From assembly GCA_009702325.1 (NCBI GenBank), contig WLID01000001.1:496001-560000 (forward strand): DNA of 64,000 bases, in the 5' to 3' direction. The notes beneath the pieces were generated by a model. It did not search any database, was not told the DNA's origin, and saw only the letters and a list, made by a program, of their open reading frames with translations. A program made the translations under genes and the position numbers. Within the stretch, counting starts at the first letter, position 1, and each line of letters opens with the position of its first letter. Source of the DNA: Actinomycetota bacterium (lineage in GTDB: Bacteria > Actinomycetota > Thermoleophilia > Gaiellales > Gaiellaceae). Below are positions 16,181-28,495 of this stretch, one piece after another.

Positions 16181-17857
16181 ATGTCGCACGACGTCCTTGT
16201 GATCGGTGCCGGGTGCGCAGGAATGCGGGCCGCCATTGAGGCGCACGACGCGGGTGCTGACGTCGCAGTCGTCTCCAAGCTCCATCCGACCCGCAGCCAT
16301 TCCGGCGCGGCCGAAGGCGGCATCAACGCAGCGCTCGGCAACGCGAAGGAAGACAGCCCCGAGGCGCACGCCTACGACACGGTGAAAGGCTCCGACTTCC
16401 TGGGCGACCAGGACGCGATCGAGGTCTTTGCCAAGGAAGCTCCCGGCGACATCTACCAGCTCGAAAATTGGGGTGCCGTGTTCACGCGCGCTGAGGACGG
16501 TCGACTCGCGCAGCGCCCATTCGGCGCCGCCGGCTCGCCGCGCACGATCTTCGCGGCCGACATCACCGGCCACGTGTTGATCCAGGTGCTCTACGAGCAA
16601 CTCGTTAAGCGCAACATCAAAGTCTACGAAGAGTTCTTCGCCTGGAAACTCGTCGAAGACGACGGTCGCTGCCAAGGCGTGATCGCGTGGGACATGCTGA
16701 ACGGCGGCCTCAAAGCGATCTCCGGCAAGTCGGTGATCCTCGCGACCGGCGGTGCAGGACGCGTCTACCGCGTCACCACCAACGCCTACGCGTGCACCGG
16801 CGACGGCATGGCAATGGCGCTCCGCCTGGGGCTGCCGCTCAAGGACATGGAGTTCATGCAATTCCACCCGACGACGCTCTACCCGACAGGAATCCTGATC
16901 ACCGAAGGCTGCCGCGGCGAAGGCGCCTACCTGATCAACAAAGACGGCGAGCGCTTCATGAAGAAGTACGCACCGAACGCGCTCGAGCTCGCCTCACGCG
17001 ACGTCGTTTCACGCTCAGAACAGACAGAGATCGACGAAGGTCGCGGCATCAACGGTAGCGTCATGCTCGACCTACGCCACCTCGGTGCAGAGCGCATCAT
17101 CTCGCGCCTGCCCGGCTCGCGTGAACTCGCAATGACCTATGCAGGCGTCGACCCGATCTACGACCCGATCCCGGTCAGGCCCGGTGCCCACTACCACATG
17201 GGTGGCGTATCAACCGACATTCACGGCAAGACCGAGCTCGAAGGGCTATACGCCGCCGGCGAGGTCGCCTGCGTCTCGGTGCACGGCGCCAACCGCCTTG
17301 GCGGCAACTCGCTGATGGAGACGATCACGTTCGGTCGTCGCGCCGGCCGCACCGCTGCCGAAGATGCACACTTCGCGCCCGACGCTGCCGTCCCCGACTC
17401 GGCCCTCGCCGATGCGGAACGTGAGCTGGGCGAGCTGCTCGGCCGCAGCGGTGGCGAACGCCCCTGGCAGGTTCGCGAAGAGCTCGGCTCCTCGATGCTC
17501 GACAACTTCGGGGTGTTCCGCCGCGAAGAGCAGATGTCGAACGAAATCGAGATCATCGAAAAGCTTCGGCACCGCTACAACAACGTCGTCGTCGAAGACA
17601 AAGGCGGCGTGTTCAACAGCGACCTCACACAGGCGATCGAGCTTGGCTACTGCCTCGACCTTGCGGCATGCATGGTGCAAGCGGGCGTCGCACGCAAGGA
17701 GAGCCGTGGCGCGCATGCCCGCCCACACGACTATCCGACACGTGACGACGACCAGTTCATGAAGCACTCCGTGACACGCTGGGTCGACGGTGCCCCGAAG
17801 CTCGACTACGCGCCCGTGACCGTCACAAAGTGGCAACCCACCGAGCGGACGTATTGA
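16181..17857 (+). CDS. sdhA: Succinate dehydrogenase/fumarate reductase flavoprotein subunit
   Basis: The protein has 558 residues. ATG 16181 is chosen because GGAGGTG lies directly upstream; an earlier in-frame start at 16145 lacks support. The FAD motif is VIGAGCAGMRA. LHPTRSHSGAAEGG contains the histidine for covalent FAD attachment, and substrate-site segments are QFHPTTLYPTG, GCRGEGAYLIN and RPGAHYHMGGV. It oxidises succinate or reduces fumarate at the inner face of the membrane. No SdhC/SdhD anchors follow. Instead come a lipoprotein, SdhB and a CCG-domain SdhE, which points to the SdhABE (type E) enzyme class. Confidence 0.92.
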   Translation: MSHDVLVIGAGCAGMRAAIEAHDAGADVAVVSKLHPTRSHSGAAEGGINAALGNAKEDSPEAHAYDTVKGSDFLGDQDAIEVFAKEAPGDIYQLENWGAVFTRAEDGRLAQRPFGAAGSPRTIFAADITGHVLIQVLYEQLVKRNIKVYEEFFAWKLVEDDGRCQGVIAWDMLNGGLKAISGKSVILATGGAGRVYRVTTNAYACTGDGMAMALRLGLPLKDMEFMQFHPTTLYPTGILITEGCRGEGAYLINKDGERFMKKYAPNALELASRDVVSRSEQTEIDEGRGINGSVMLDLRHLGAERIISRLPGSRELAMTYAGVDPIYDPIPVRPGAHYHMGGVSTDIHGKTELEGLYAAGEVACVSVHGANRLGGNSLMETITFGRRAGRTAAEDAHFAPDAAVPDSALADAERELGELLGRSGGERPWQVREELGSSMLDNFGVFRREEQMSNEIEIIEKLRHRYNNVVVEDKGGVFNSDLTQAIELGYCLDLAACMVQAGVARKESRGAHARPHDYPTRDDDQFMKHSVTRWVDGAPKLDYAPVTVTKWQPTERTY

Positions 17858-18609
17858 TGCGGCGCCTGCTGCTGCTCGCGCCGCTCTGCCTCGTCCTCAG
17901 CGCGTGCGGCTCGTCAAACAAACAGGCCACATTCGCTGACGCCGTCTCGAAGACGCAGAAGCAGAGCACCGAGCATGTGGCGCTCGAACTGAAAGTCGTC
18001 GCGCGCGGACAGACACTCTCGTTCTCCGGCGGCGGCGACTTCGACACCAACGGTACGCGCGGCGCCTACATCACCACGCTCTCGAGCGGCGGTCAAGCGA
18101 TCGAGTTCGACGAGATCATCGACGGCACGAAGCTGTACCTGAGCTCGCCGATGTTCACATCAACACTGCCGTCCGGCAAGGATTGGCTGATGTACGACTC
18201 GACGGTCGCTTCGAGCGCTGACGGCTTCAACTTCAACGCGCTCACAGGCATCAGCCCGGGTGCGGTGCTCACACTCCTTGAAAACACCGCGCCGCCGCAA
18301 ATGCATCTCGGATCCGCGACGGTCGACGGAGTCAACACCTTGCACTGGCAGGCGACCTACGACACAAGCAAGCTCGAGAAAGCAATCCAGAAGACCGTCG
18401 ACCCTGTCTACAAGACGTTCGACGTGTGGATCGACGACGAGGGCCTCGTTCGAAAAGTCGTGGTCGACTTCACCGCGAAGCAGGCGCGAGACTCGACGGC
18501 GCGTGCGCATGTCACACTCACAATGATCCTGTCGAAGTTTGGGGCAGAGGTCTCCGTTCCGATCCCGACCGACGCACAAACGGTCGACGCAACCGCAGCA
18601 GCCGGCTGA
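17857..18609 (+). CDS. Lipoprotein, possibly LppX/LprAFG-like
   Basis: The protein has 250 residues from ATG 17857, which shares one base with the sdhA stop (TGATG). A signal peptide with lipobox LVLSAC puts the lipidated cysteine near residue 17. The mature part begins with a serine/asparagine-rich linker, followed by alternating strands (EHVALELKVVARG, IDGTKLYLSS, TFDVWIDDEGLVRKVVVDF). This layout resembles the LppX/LprAFG lipid-binding lipoproteins of actinobacteria, but the match is by style only. Its position between sdhA and sdhB is unusual. It may be a membrane partner of the Sdh complex or a chance passenger. Confidence 0.7.
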   Translation: MRRLLLLAPLCLVLSACGSSNKQATFADAVSKTQKQSTEHVALELKVVARGQTLSFSGGGDFDTNGTRGAYITTLSSGGQAIEFDEIIDGTKLYLSSPMFTSTLPSGKDWLMYDSTVASSADGFNFNALTGISPGAVLTLLENTAPPQMHLGSATVDGVNTLHWQATYDTSKLEKAIQKTVDPVYKTFDVWIDDEGLVRKVVVDFTAKQARDSTARAHVTLTMILSKFGAEVSVPIPTDAQTVDATAAAG

Positions 18610-18638
18610 TCCGGCCGCCCGCCCCGACGAGGTAGACG

Positions 18639-19736
18639 ATGAAAGTAGCTCTCAAGATCTGGCGTTCGAACTCCCAGACGGGTGAGCGCGCCCTGCGCGA
18701 ATACGAAGTTGACGCGCCGGAGTGGGCGACGCTGCTTGATGTCTTGGATCTCGTGAAAGATCGCCACGACGGGTCACTTGCATACCGCAAGAGCTGCCGC
18801 ATGACGATCTGCGGCTCCTGCGGCATGCGGATGGACGGAAAGACCGTGCTTGCGTGCCGCACCCGCATGTACGACATCGCCGAAGCAGGTCATATCCCAG
18901 TGATCTCAGCCATGGGAAACATGCCGGTCGTCAAAGACCTCGTCACCGACATGGACTCGTTCTGGGAGAAGTTCAAGTCCGTCAAGCCGTACGTTCAGCC
19001 CGGCTACATCGAACCTCCAGGCGGCCGTGAACACATCATCAGCCGTGAGCAGATGAGCGCGATCCACAAGGAGTCGCTCTGCATCAACTGTGGTGCGTGC
19101 GTGTCTGAGTGCAACGCGATGGAATCTGACCCTGCGTTCCTTGGCCCACACGCGCTCGCGAAGGCAATGCGGTTTGTTGGCGACCCGCGCGACTCGAAGC
19201 GCATCGACCGGCTCGAAGAGGTCAGCGGCCACAACGGCATCCACCAGTGCACACGCTGCTACTACTGCAACGAGCGCTGCCCGAAAGGTGTCGATCCGCG
19301 CGACGCGATCGCGAAGCTTTCCGCCGAGGCGATCAAAGAGAGCATCGACAGCGACATGGGTGCGAAGCATGCCAAGTGGTTCGTCACGTCCGCGAAAACC
19401 ACCGGATGGCTGCGTGAAACGGAGCTCGTGCCGAAAACGCAGGGCGTGCTTGCGTCGATCAAGCAGGCGAAGTTCGCATTGGAGCTTGCGCGTCACGGCA
19501 AAGTGCCGCCGCCATTCCCCGCTCACGTCGCAAAGAACGTCAAGGAATCACGTCGCCTGCACGGCATCGTTGCCCGGCAGGGACGCAACGGATTTGCCGG
19601 GATCGTGCAGGGCGAGCAGGCAATGGCGAAGCTCGAGCATGGGCATACCGGACACAGCGACCGCGACCCGTACGGGCCAGGATCATTCCCGCGGCCGTAT
19701 CTGCCGGGTGAGAAGCGGGAAGGGGCAAAGGCATGA
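18639..19736 (+). CDS. sdhB: Succinate dehydrogenase/fumarate reductase iron-sulfur subunit
   Basis: The protein has 365 residues. Cysteines for the [2Fe-2S] cluster are at 53, 58, 61 and 73 (CRMTICGSCG). A second group is at 148, 151, 154 and 158 (CINCGACVSEC) and a third at 204, 207, 210 and 214 (CTRCYYCNERCPKG). These would ligate the [4Fe-4S] and [3Fe-4S]-type centres, and four cysteines in each group would permit two [4Fe-4S] clusters. A C-terminal extension of about 120 residues beyond the usual 240-residue length has no recognised domain. It passes electrons from SdhA to SdhE and quinone. The stop overlaps the sdhE start (ATGA). Confidence 0.92.
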   Translation: MKVALKIWRSNSQTGERALREYEVDAPEWATLLDVLDLVKDRHDGSLAYRKSCRMTICGSCGMRMDGKTVLACRTRMYDIAEAGHIPVISAMGNMPVVKDLVTDMDSFWEKFKSVKPYVQPGYIEPPGGREHIISREQMSAIHKESLCINCGACVSECNAMESDPAFLGPHALAKAMRFVGDPRDSKRIDRLEEVSGHNGIHQCTRCYYCNERCPKGVDPRDAIAKLSAEAIKESIDSDMGAKHAKWFVTSAKTTGWLRETELVPKTQGVLASIKQAKFALELARHGKVPPPFPAHVAKNVKESRRLHGIVARQGRNGFAGIVQGEQAMAKLEHGHTGHSDRDPYGPGSFPRPYLPGEKREGAKA

Positions 19737-20617
19737 AGCAGGTTGCGTACTACAAGGGGTGTCTCGCGTCGCTCTCCGCGAAGGAGCTTGATACATCGAC
19801 GCGCGCGTTGGCACCGAAGGTCGGCTTGGAGCTGATCGAGCTCGAGTCGGTTACCTGCTGCGGTGCCGGTGACATCCACGAGGCTGAGCCCGACTACTAC
19901 CTCCATCTCAACGCTCGCATCCTTGCGTACGCGGCCGCTACCGGCGCCGACACGCTGATGACTGTGTGCAACGTCTGCACGCTGAACCTGCGGCAGGCGA
20001 ACTGGCAGCTCGTGAACGACACCGAGTTGCGTGCCCGCGTCAACGAGAACCTCGCGCAGGTTGGCGTTCAGCCGTACGAGCGCGACATCGAGGTGAAGCA
20101 CTTCCTGTGGGAGGTCGCAGCGGGTGAGGGCTACGAGAAGCTGAAGGTCGCTGCCCATCGTGGCCTCAAGGGGTTGAAGATCGCGCCGTTCTACGGCTGC
20201 CAGATCCTCCGCCCGTCGAAGCTCATGGGGTTTGAGGATCCCGACTCGCCGTCATCGCTTGAGCGGATCATCGAGGCGTGCGGCGGCGAGGCGCTGGATT
20301 ACCCGGCGAAGCTCAAGTGCTGTGGTTTCCCGATCATCCAGGCACGCGAAGAGACGGCGCTCGGCGAGCTCGTGCAGCCGATCGAGCAGGCCTACGAGAT
20401 GGGTGCTGATGCGATGGTGACACCGTGCCCGCTCTGCCATCTGTCTCTTGACGCTTGGCAGTCGAAGCTGAAGAAGACGACCGGCAAGGATTTCAACATG
20501 CCGATCCTGCATCTGTCGCAGCTGATCGGTGTTGCAGCGGGGATCTCGGAAGCCGACCTGCAGTTCAAGCGGCACGTCGTGTCTGTCGACAAGGTGATGG
20601 CGAAGCTCGACGCGTAA
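19733..20617 (+). CDS. CoB-CoM heterodisulfide reductase B-like subunit (SdhE type)
   Basis: The 294-residue protein has two CCG domains (cysteine-rich C-x(n)-CCG-x(m)-C-x2-C). The first uses C10, C42-C43, C79 and C82; the second uses C156, C196-C197, C232 and C235. This is the architecture of HdrB and of SdhE in SdhABE-type succinate dehydrogenases and MfrABE methylmenaquinol:fumarate reductases, where it replaces the transmembrane anchors and handles quinone. It overlaps sdhB by four bases, which fixes the assignment to that complex. The direction in vivo (succinate oxidation or fumarate reduction) cannot be told from sequence. Confidence 0.88.
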   Translation: MKQVAYYKGCLASLSAKELDTSTRALAPKVGLELIELESVTCCGAGDIHEAEPDYYLHLNARILAYAAATGADTLMTVCNVCTLNLRQANWQLVNDTELRARVNENLAQVGVQPYERDIEVKHFLWEVAAGEGYEKLKVAAHRGLKGLKIAPFYGCQILRPSKLMGFEDPDSPSSLERIIEACGGEALDYPAKLKCCGFPIIQAREETALGELVQPIEQAYEMGADAMVTPCPLCHLSLDAWQSKLKKTTGKDFNMPILHLSQLIGVAAGISEADLQFKRHVVSVDKVMAKLDA

Positions 20618-20659
20618 GGCCGGTTCCGGCACCGAGCGGTGCGGGACTACACTCGAAGC

Positions 20660-20944
20660 ATGGACGGCCAGAACGTCATCTCGCCTGAGGTGACGGCGCG
20701 ATATGCCGCGGATGCGGCCCGCGAGGTGTCGGGAGTAACGCGCATCGTTGAGGGTGTGCGGAAGGGTGTTCGGGTCGGAAGTGACGGAGTGGTGGAGCTG
20801 CACCTTGCATTCGCGTGGGGCACGTCCCTGCCGGCGGTCGCCGCCGAGGTGCAGTCGCGGGTCACGGAGTACCTTGCGCGCATGGCTGACGTGAGCGTTC
20901 CGGGCGTGAATGTGATCGTCGAGGAGCTCGATGGCCGCCCCTAA
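20660..20944 (+). CDS. Asp23/Gls24 family envelope stress-like protein
   Basis: This is a short 94-residue protein from ATG 20660. The sequence (ISPEVTARYAADAAREVSGV, VELHLAFAWGTSLPAVAAEV, VPGVNVIVEELDG) matches the Asp23/Gls24 fold, and no transmembrane segment is present. Related small proteins in actinobacteria are linked with envelope stress, but the biochemical role is unknown. It overlaps the following gene by 14 bases, so the two form a unit. Confidence 0.75.
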   Translation: MDGQNVISPEVTARYAADAAREVSGVTRIVEGVRKGVRVGSDGVVELHLAFAWGTSLPAVAAEVQSRVTEYLARMADVSVPGVNVIVEELDGRP

Positions 20945-21563
20945 CATCGATGGGCTGACGAAGCTGACGCTTGAGTCGGCCCCTTCTGTGTGCCATGAGT
21001 GTGTCTGGTGGCAGAGCCGCGGTTCGCGTCCGGTCGACAAGGATCGTTGGATGGAGCGGACGGAGCTTGACGTCGGCGCGTTCGGGACGGTGTATGCCGA
21101 CGGCGATGGCCGCTCGCTTGGCGTGATGCAGTACGGGCCGTCACGTCTCTTTCCGCGCGCGGCGATTTTGCCGGGTGGGCCGCCGTCGCATGACTCGCTG
21201 CTTGTGACCTGCGCGTATCTCGTCGATGCATCGAGCCCCTGGGTGTTGCAGTCGTTGATGCTTGCTGCGATTGGTGAGGCGCGCGACCGGGGTGCAACGT
21301 CGATCGAGGCGTTCTCGTACCGCTATCCGGAGGGCGAGCCGGCGTCGGAACGTCTTCGGGTGCACAAGACGGTGTTTCCGGCCGACTTCCTTGAGGATTT
21401 TGGGTTCCGGGTGGTGCGGAGCGCGGGGCGGGCGGGTCTGGCGCGCCTTGATCTCGGCGGGCTTCGGCTTGTGGAGGAGGAGAGCCGTGCAGAGCGGCTG
21501 TTGCGAGCGGTGCAGGAGCGTCTCGTGCCGGAGCCTGCGCCGAACCCCGTGCCGCCCGCGTAG
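20931..21563 (+). CDS. GNAT-like acetyltransferase family protein
   Basis: The 210-residue protein begins with a cysteine-containing motif (SVCHECVWWQSRG). A central GNAT-like part follows, with strand YADGDGRSLGVMQYGP and segment VLQSLMLAAIGEARDRGATSIEAFSYRYP, the usual position of the acetyl-CoA helix. An EDFGFRVVRSAGRAGLARLDL segment lies near the C-terminus. The canonical RxxGxG/A motif is weak, so catalysis is uncertain. It is coupled to the Asp23-like gene upstream. Confidence 0.55.
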   Translation: MAAPNIDGLTKLTLESAPSVCHECVWWQSRGSRPVDKDRWMERTELDVGAFGTVYADGDGRSLGVMQYGPSRLFPRAAILPGGPPSHDSLLVTCAYLVDASSPWVLQSLMLAAIGEARDRGATSIEAFSYRYPEGEPASERLRVHKTVFPADFLEDFGFRVVRSAGRAGLARLDLGGLRLVEEESRAERLLRAVQERLVPEPAPNPVPPA

Positions 21564-21933
21564 GCGCTTAGCGCGCGAAAACTAGTACGCGATCTACCTC
21601 ACGATCCACCCCGCGATCCGCACCCTCCCTCCGATTGGGGACTGTCCCCAGGACATGGCTTGAGGTGGCGGGTGGCACGTTGGCGATGGATCCGCCACCT
21701 ACGCACGATCGCCTCGCAGACCGCCAGCCGACCTGCCTCGGTGTGCGCCGCAACCGGCGGCGGGGCCTGGAGAAGTGGCACGGCACGCGGCGGTCTGAAT
21801 TCGATACGAGATAGCCGAGACAGAAAATCTCGACTCACGGCCGAGCGAACGCGATCAAGGACGCGAAAAACATCGTTGTCCTAACGCCGCGAGCCGCGAA
21901 TACGCAGCGCAAATGTCAGTCGAAAAGATCTGA
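21564..21933. other. 370-bp gap without a supported gene
   Basis: No convincing coding region is seen. The gap contains a 13-bp palindrome, GGGGACTGTCCCC, at about 21637-21649. Downstream is a nine-base inverted repeat, AGGTGGCGG and CCGCCACCT, with a 20-base loop. Both could be relics of a REP-like element. The 3' ends of the convergent GNAT-like and asd genes meet here, so terminators are expected. Confidence 0.5.
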
Positions 21934-22875
21934 CTAGCGCGACGCGAGCGCCGACACAAGCAGATCAGCGATCTGAATCGCGTTCAACGCGGCACCCTTG
22001 CGGAGGTTGTCGCTCGCAAGATGCAAGGTAAGGCCGTAGTTGCCCTCAACGGTCGTGTCCTGACGGATGCGACCAACGAGCACCTCGTCTTCGCCCGCAG
22101 CCTTGCCGGGCGACGGGAACTCGTCAAGCCGGATCGACGGCGCAGCACCAAGGATCGACGTCGCATCGGCAGCGGACAACGGCTCCTCGGTCTCGATCCA
22201 CACCGTCTCGGCATGCCCGACCATGACCGGGACACGAACACACGTCGCCTGGATCGCAAGGTTCGGGAGCTCCATGATCTTGCGGGTCTCCTCGCGAAGC
22301 TTTGACTCCTCGTCGAACTCAACCCCATCGAACTCCCAGTCCATGCGGAGGTCGTGATCCTTCGACGCCTCGTGCGCAAGCTTGTCCATCGCCTTCGCTC
22401 CAGCACCCGAGACCGACTGGTAGGTCGCGACGCGCACACGCTTCAACCCGGCCCGATCGTGAAGCGGCTTCAAAACGCAGGTGAGCGGAATCGTGCAGCA
22501 GTTTGGGTTGGCGATGATGCCGTTATGTTCGAGGGCACGGTTGGGGTTCACCTCGGGCACGACAAGCGGAATGCCCGGCTCCAGGCGGTACGCCGAGCTC
22601 TTGTCGACGACAATCGCTCCGCCCGCGACCGCGTGCGGGACGAGCGCAAGTGACGCGCCGGTGCCGACCGAGAACAGGAAGATGTCGATGTCGCCGCGCT
22701 CAAGCGCCTCGGTCGTGGCCTCCTCGACGAGGTAGCCATGCACCTCGGTGCCAGCCGAGCGTGCCGACGCGAACACGCGCACATGCTCATACCCGCGGTC
22801 GCGAAGCAGACCGAGGGTGACCGTACCGACGGCCCCTGTGCCGCCGACGACGCCGATGCGTGGATAGCTCGCCAT
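21934..22875 (-). CDS. asd: Aspartate-semialdehyde dehydrogenase
   Basis: The 313-residue protein catalyses the NADPH-dependent reduction of aspartyl phosphate to the semialdehyde, the second step toward lysine, threonine and methionine. The NADP motif is VVGGTGAVG, the active-site cysteine segment is IANPNCCTIPL, and the later motifs YQSVSGAGAKAM and RVPVMVGHAETVWIE are present. The enzyme acting one step earlier, aspartate kinase, is encoded at 30157-31413, not adjacent. The gene lies 39 bp downstream of recR on the same strand. Confidence 0.95.
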   Translation of the reverse strand: MASYPRIGVVGGTGAVGTVTLGLLRDRGYEHVRVFASARSAGTEVHGYLVEEATTEALERGDIDIFLFSVGTGASLALVPHAVAGGAIVVDKSSAYRLEPGIPLVVPEVNPNRALEHNGIIANPNCCTIPLTCVLKPLHDRAGLKRVRVATYQSVSGAGAKAMDKLAHEASKDHDLRMDWEFDGVEFDEESKLREETRKIMELPNLAIQATCVRVPVMVGHAETVWIETEEPLSAADATSILGAAPSIRLDEFPSPGKAAGEDEVLVGRIRQDTTVEGNYGLTLHLASDNLRKGAALNAIQIADLLVSALASR

Positions 22876-22914
22876 AGCCGTGACAGTGTAAAGACCCCGG
22901 CGAAGCGGGGTTCG

Positions 22915-23505
22915 CTACATCTCGCGCCGGCCCGAAAGGGCACGGCCGAGAGTCACTTCGTCGGCGTACTCAAGGTCGCCACCCACCGGGAGCCCGCTGG
23001 CAAGGCGTGTAACGCGGACGCGATCGCGCAGGCGGTCGGCGAGAAACGCGGCCGTGGCCTCGCCGGTCATCGTCGGGTTCGTTGCGAGGACGATCTCACG
23101 CACATCGTTCTGCTCGACACGCCGCATCAGCTCGTCGATCCGCAGGTCGCTCGGCTCCACCCCGTCGAGCGGGCTGAGTGCGCCGCCAAGCACGTGGTAG
23201 AGCCCGCGGTACTCGTGGGTGCGTTCGAGTGAGATCACGTCGACGGGCTGCTCAACGACACAGATCGTGGTGTGGTCGCGCCGCTGATCAAGGCAGATGA
23301 CGCAGACCTCTTCCTCTGTGAGGTTGCCGCACTCACGGCAGAAGCGCACGCGCTCTTTGACCTCCTCCAGGGCTGAGGCAAGTGCGAGCGCCTCGTCTTT
23401 CGGGCGTTGCAGGATGTGGAACGCGAGCCGCTGCGCCGTGCGGGAGCCGACGCCGGGGAGCCGGGTGAGCTGGTTGACGAGGTTGTCGACCGAGGGGCTG
23501 AACAC
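22915..23505 (-). CDS. recR: Recombination protein RecR
   Basis: This is a 196-residue recombination mediator of the RecFOR pathway. A helix-hairpin-helix (LTRLPGVGSRTAQRLAFHIL) is followed by a four-cysteine zinc finger (CRECGNLTEEEVCVIC). A Toprim domain has VVEQPVDVISLER and ATNPTMTGEATA. It lies 54 bp downstream of dnaX, the usual dnaX-recR order. The common ybaB/EbfC gene between them is missing here. Confidence 0.95.
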   Translation of the reverse strand: MFSPSVDNLVNQLTRLPGVGSRTAQRLAFHILQRPKDEALALASALEEVKERVRFCRECGNLTEEEVCVICLDQRRDHTTICVVEQPVDVISLERTHEYRGLYHVLGGALSPLDGVEPSDLRIDELMRRVEQNDVREIVLATNPTMTGEATAAFLADRLRDRVRVTRLASGLPVGGDLEYADEVTLGRALSGRREM

Positions 23506-23559
23506 GAGGAGGCATTGTGCCCACCCGTCCCGGTCGGACAGGAAGGCGGCATGGTGGCG

Positions 23560-26976
<3,417 letters not shown>

Positions 26977-26990
26977 GGGGAGACTGAGCG

Positions 26991-27437
26991 ATGAAAATCA
27001 CTCAAGGCGCATTCTCGTTCCTGGCAGACCTGACCGATGAGCAGATCGATGCTCAGATCAAGTATTCGGTTGACAAGGGCTGGTCGATTTCGATCGAGTA
27101 CACCGACGATCCGCATCCGCGGAACTTCTACTGGGAGATGTGGGGCCTTCCCCGCTTCGACCTGACGCCGGATCAGTCCAGCGTCGTCATGCGCGAGGTT
27201 CGCGCGTGCCGTGAGGCGTTCCCGGAGGCGTACATCAAGGTCATCGCCTATGACGCCACTCGTGGCCGTCAGACAACGGCGCTGAGCTTCATCGTCAATC
27301 GTCCGTCGGTCGAGCATGGCTTCCAGCTCGAGCGCACGGATGATCACGATCGGGTCGTCCGCTACAAGCTGACTCATCTCAAGGCGTCGTCGGGTTCGGT
27401 CGGAGTGACCGGCACGGCGATCCGCGGAAACGACTGA
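26991..27437 (+). CDS. cbbS: RuBisCO small subunit, red type
   Basis: The 148-residue protein begins [18 protein letters not shown] and contains [20 protein letters not shown] and [16 protein letters not shown]. The extended C-terminus ([20 protein letters not shown]) forms the beta-hairpin typical of red-type small subunits. It completes the L8S8 enzyme. It lies 14 bp after cbbL with GGGGAGA as ribosome-binding site and 11 bp before cbbX. Confidence 0.95.
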   Translation: MKITQGAFSFLADLTDEQIDAQIKYSVDKGWSISIEYTDDPHPRNFYWEMWGLPRFDLTPDQSSVVMREVRACREAFPEAYIKVIAYDATRGRQTTALSFIVNRPSVEHGFQLERTDDHDRVVRYKLTHLKASSGSVGVTGTAIRGND

Positions 27438-27448
27438 GAGAAGCACTC

Positions 27449-28477
27449 ATGACACGCATCCCCTTCGGCAGCTCCGGCAACTCGACACCTTCGGTGCCGA
27501 GTGCGACTCCTGGCGAGTCGGCGCCGGCGGCTGTCGAAGGGGAGGCGGTCGTGCCTGCCGTTGTTGAGCCTCCGAAGAAGGCGACGGCAAACCTCCAGGC
27601 GATCCTGGAGGAGACGAATATCCAGCAGGTTCTCCGTGAGCTCGACGATGAGTTGATCGCGCTCGCGCCGGTGAAGACCCGGATTCGCGAGATCGCGGCA
27701 TTGCTGCTTGTCGATCGTCTGCGCGGCGAAGTCGGGTTGACGTCGGAGCGCCCGTCGCTCCACATGTCGTTCACCGGCAACCCTGGTACCGGCAAGACGA
27801 CAGTCGCCATGAAGATGGCCCAGATTCTCCACCGGCTCGGCTACATCGAGAAGCCGGTTGTCGTTGCGTGTACGCGCGACGATCTCGTCGGCCAGTACGT
27901 CGGCCATACGGCGCCGAAGACGAAAGAAGTTCTTCGCCGGGCCTTTGGCGGGGTGCTCTTCATCGACGAGGCGTACTACCTCTACCGTCCAGAGAACGAG
28001 CGCGACTACGGCCAGGAGGCCATTGAGATCCTCCTGCAGGTGATGGAGGCTGAGCGTGACAAGCTCGTCGTCATCTTCGCCGGGTACCGCGATCGCATGG
28101 ACACCTTCTTTTCGTCGAACCCGGGTATGGGGTCGCGCGTTGCGCACCACATCCACTTCCCCGACTACGACATTGATGAACTGCTTCAGATCACCGAGCT
28201 CATGCTTGAGCAGCAGTCGTACAAGTTCGGGGAGGGTGGCGATGCCGCGTTCCGCGAATACCTCGAGCGTCGCATCCATCGCCCGCGTTTCGCGCATGGC
28301 CGGAGCGTCCGCAACGCCCTCGACCGCTCTCGTCTGCGGCAGGCAAACCGGTTGTTTGACCAGGGCGACAAGGTTCTCACCCGTGAGGATCTGATGACGA
28401 TCATCCCCGACGACATCCTGAAGAGCAGCGTCTTCGACGAAGACCGCGAGGCGGACACGTCCGCCCCCGCTGCCTGA
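27449..28477 (+). CDS. cbbX: RuBisCO activase CbbX (AAA+)
   Basis: The 342-residue AAA+ protein has a low-complexity N-terminal tail of about 45 residues. Walker A is GNPGTGKT, Walker [12 protein letters not shown], and the pore and sensor segments are [15 protein letters not shown] and [19 protein letters not shown]. CbbX remodels inhibited red-type RuBisCO by pulling on the CbbL C-terminus and is activated by RuBP. Its place directly after cbbS supports that role. The long proline/alanine-rich N-terminus is somewhat unusual. Confidence 0.93.
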   Translation: MTRIPFGSSGNSTPSVPSATPGESAPAAVEGEAVVPAVVEPPKKATANLQAILEETNIQQVLRELDDELIALAPVKTRIREIAALLLVDRLRGEVGLTSERPSLHMSFTGNPGTGKTTVAMKMAQILHRLGYIEKPVVVACTRDDLVGQYVGHTAPKTKEVLRRAFGGVLFIDEAYYLYRPENERDYGQEAIEILLQVMEAERDKLVVIFAGYRDRMDTFFSSNPGMGSRVAHHIHFPDYDIDELLQITELMLEQQSYKFGEGGDAAFREYLERRIHRPRFAHGRSVRNALDRSRLRQANRLFDQGDKVLTREDLMTIIPDDILKSSVFDEDREADTSAPAA

Positions 28478-28495
28478 ACAGAGCAAGGAGCGACC

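Noticed and set aside
15803..16867. Long minus-strand reading frame across the repeat and sdhA
   Set aside because: It is antisense to sdhA, has arginine/alanine-rich sequence typical of high-GC shadow frames, and its repeat part is in a 59-bp period that shifts frame.
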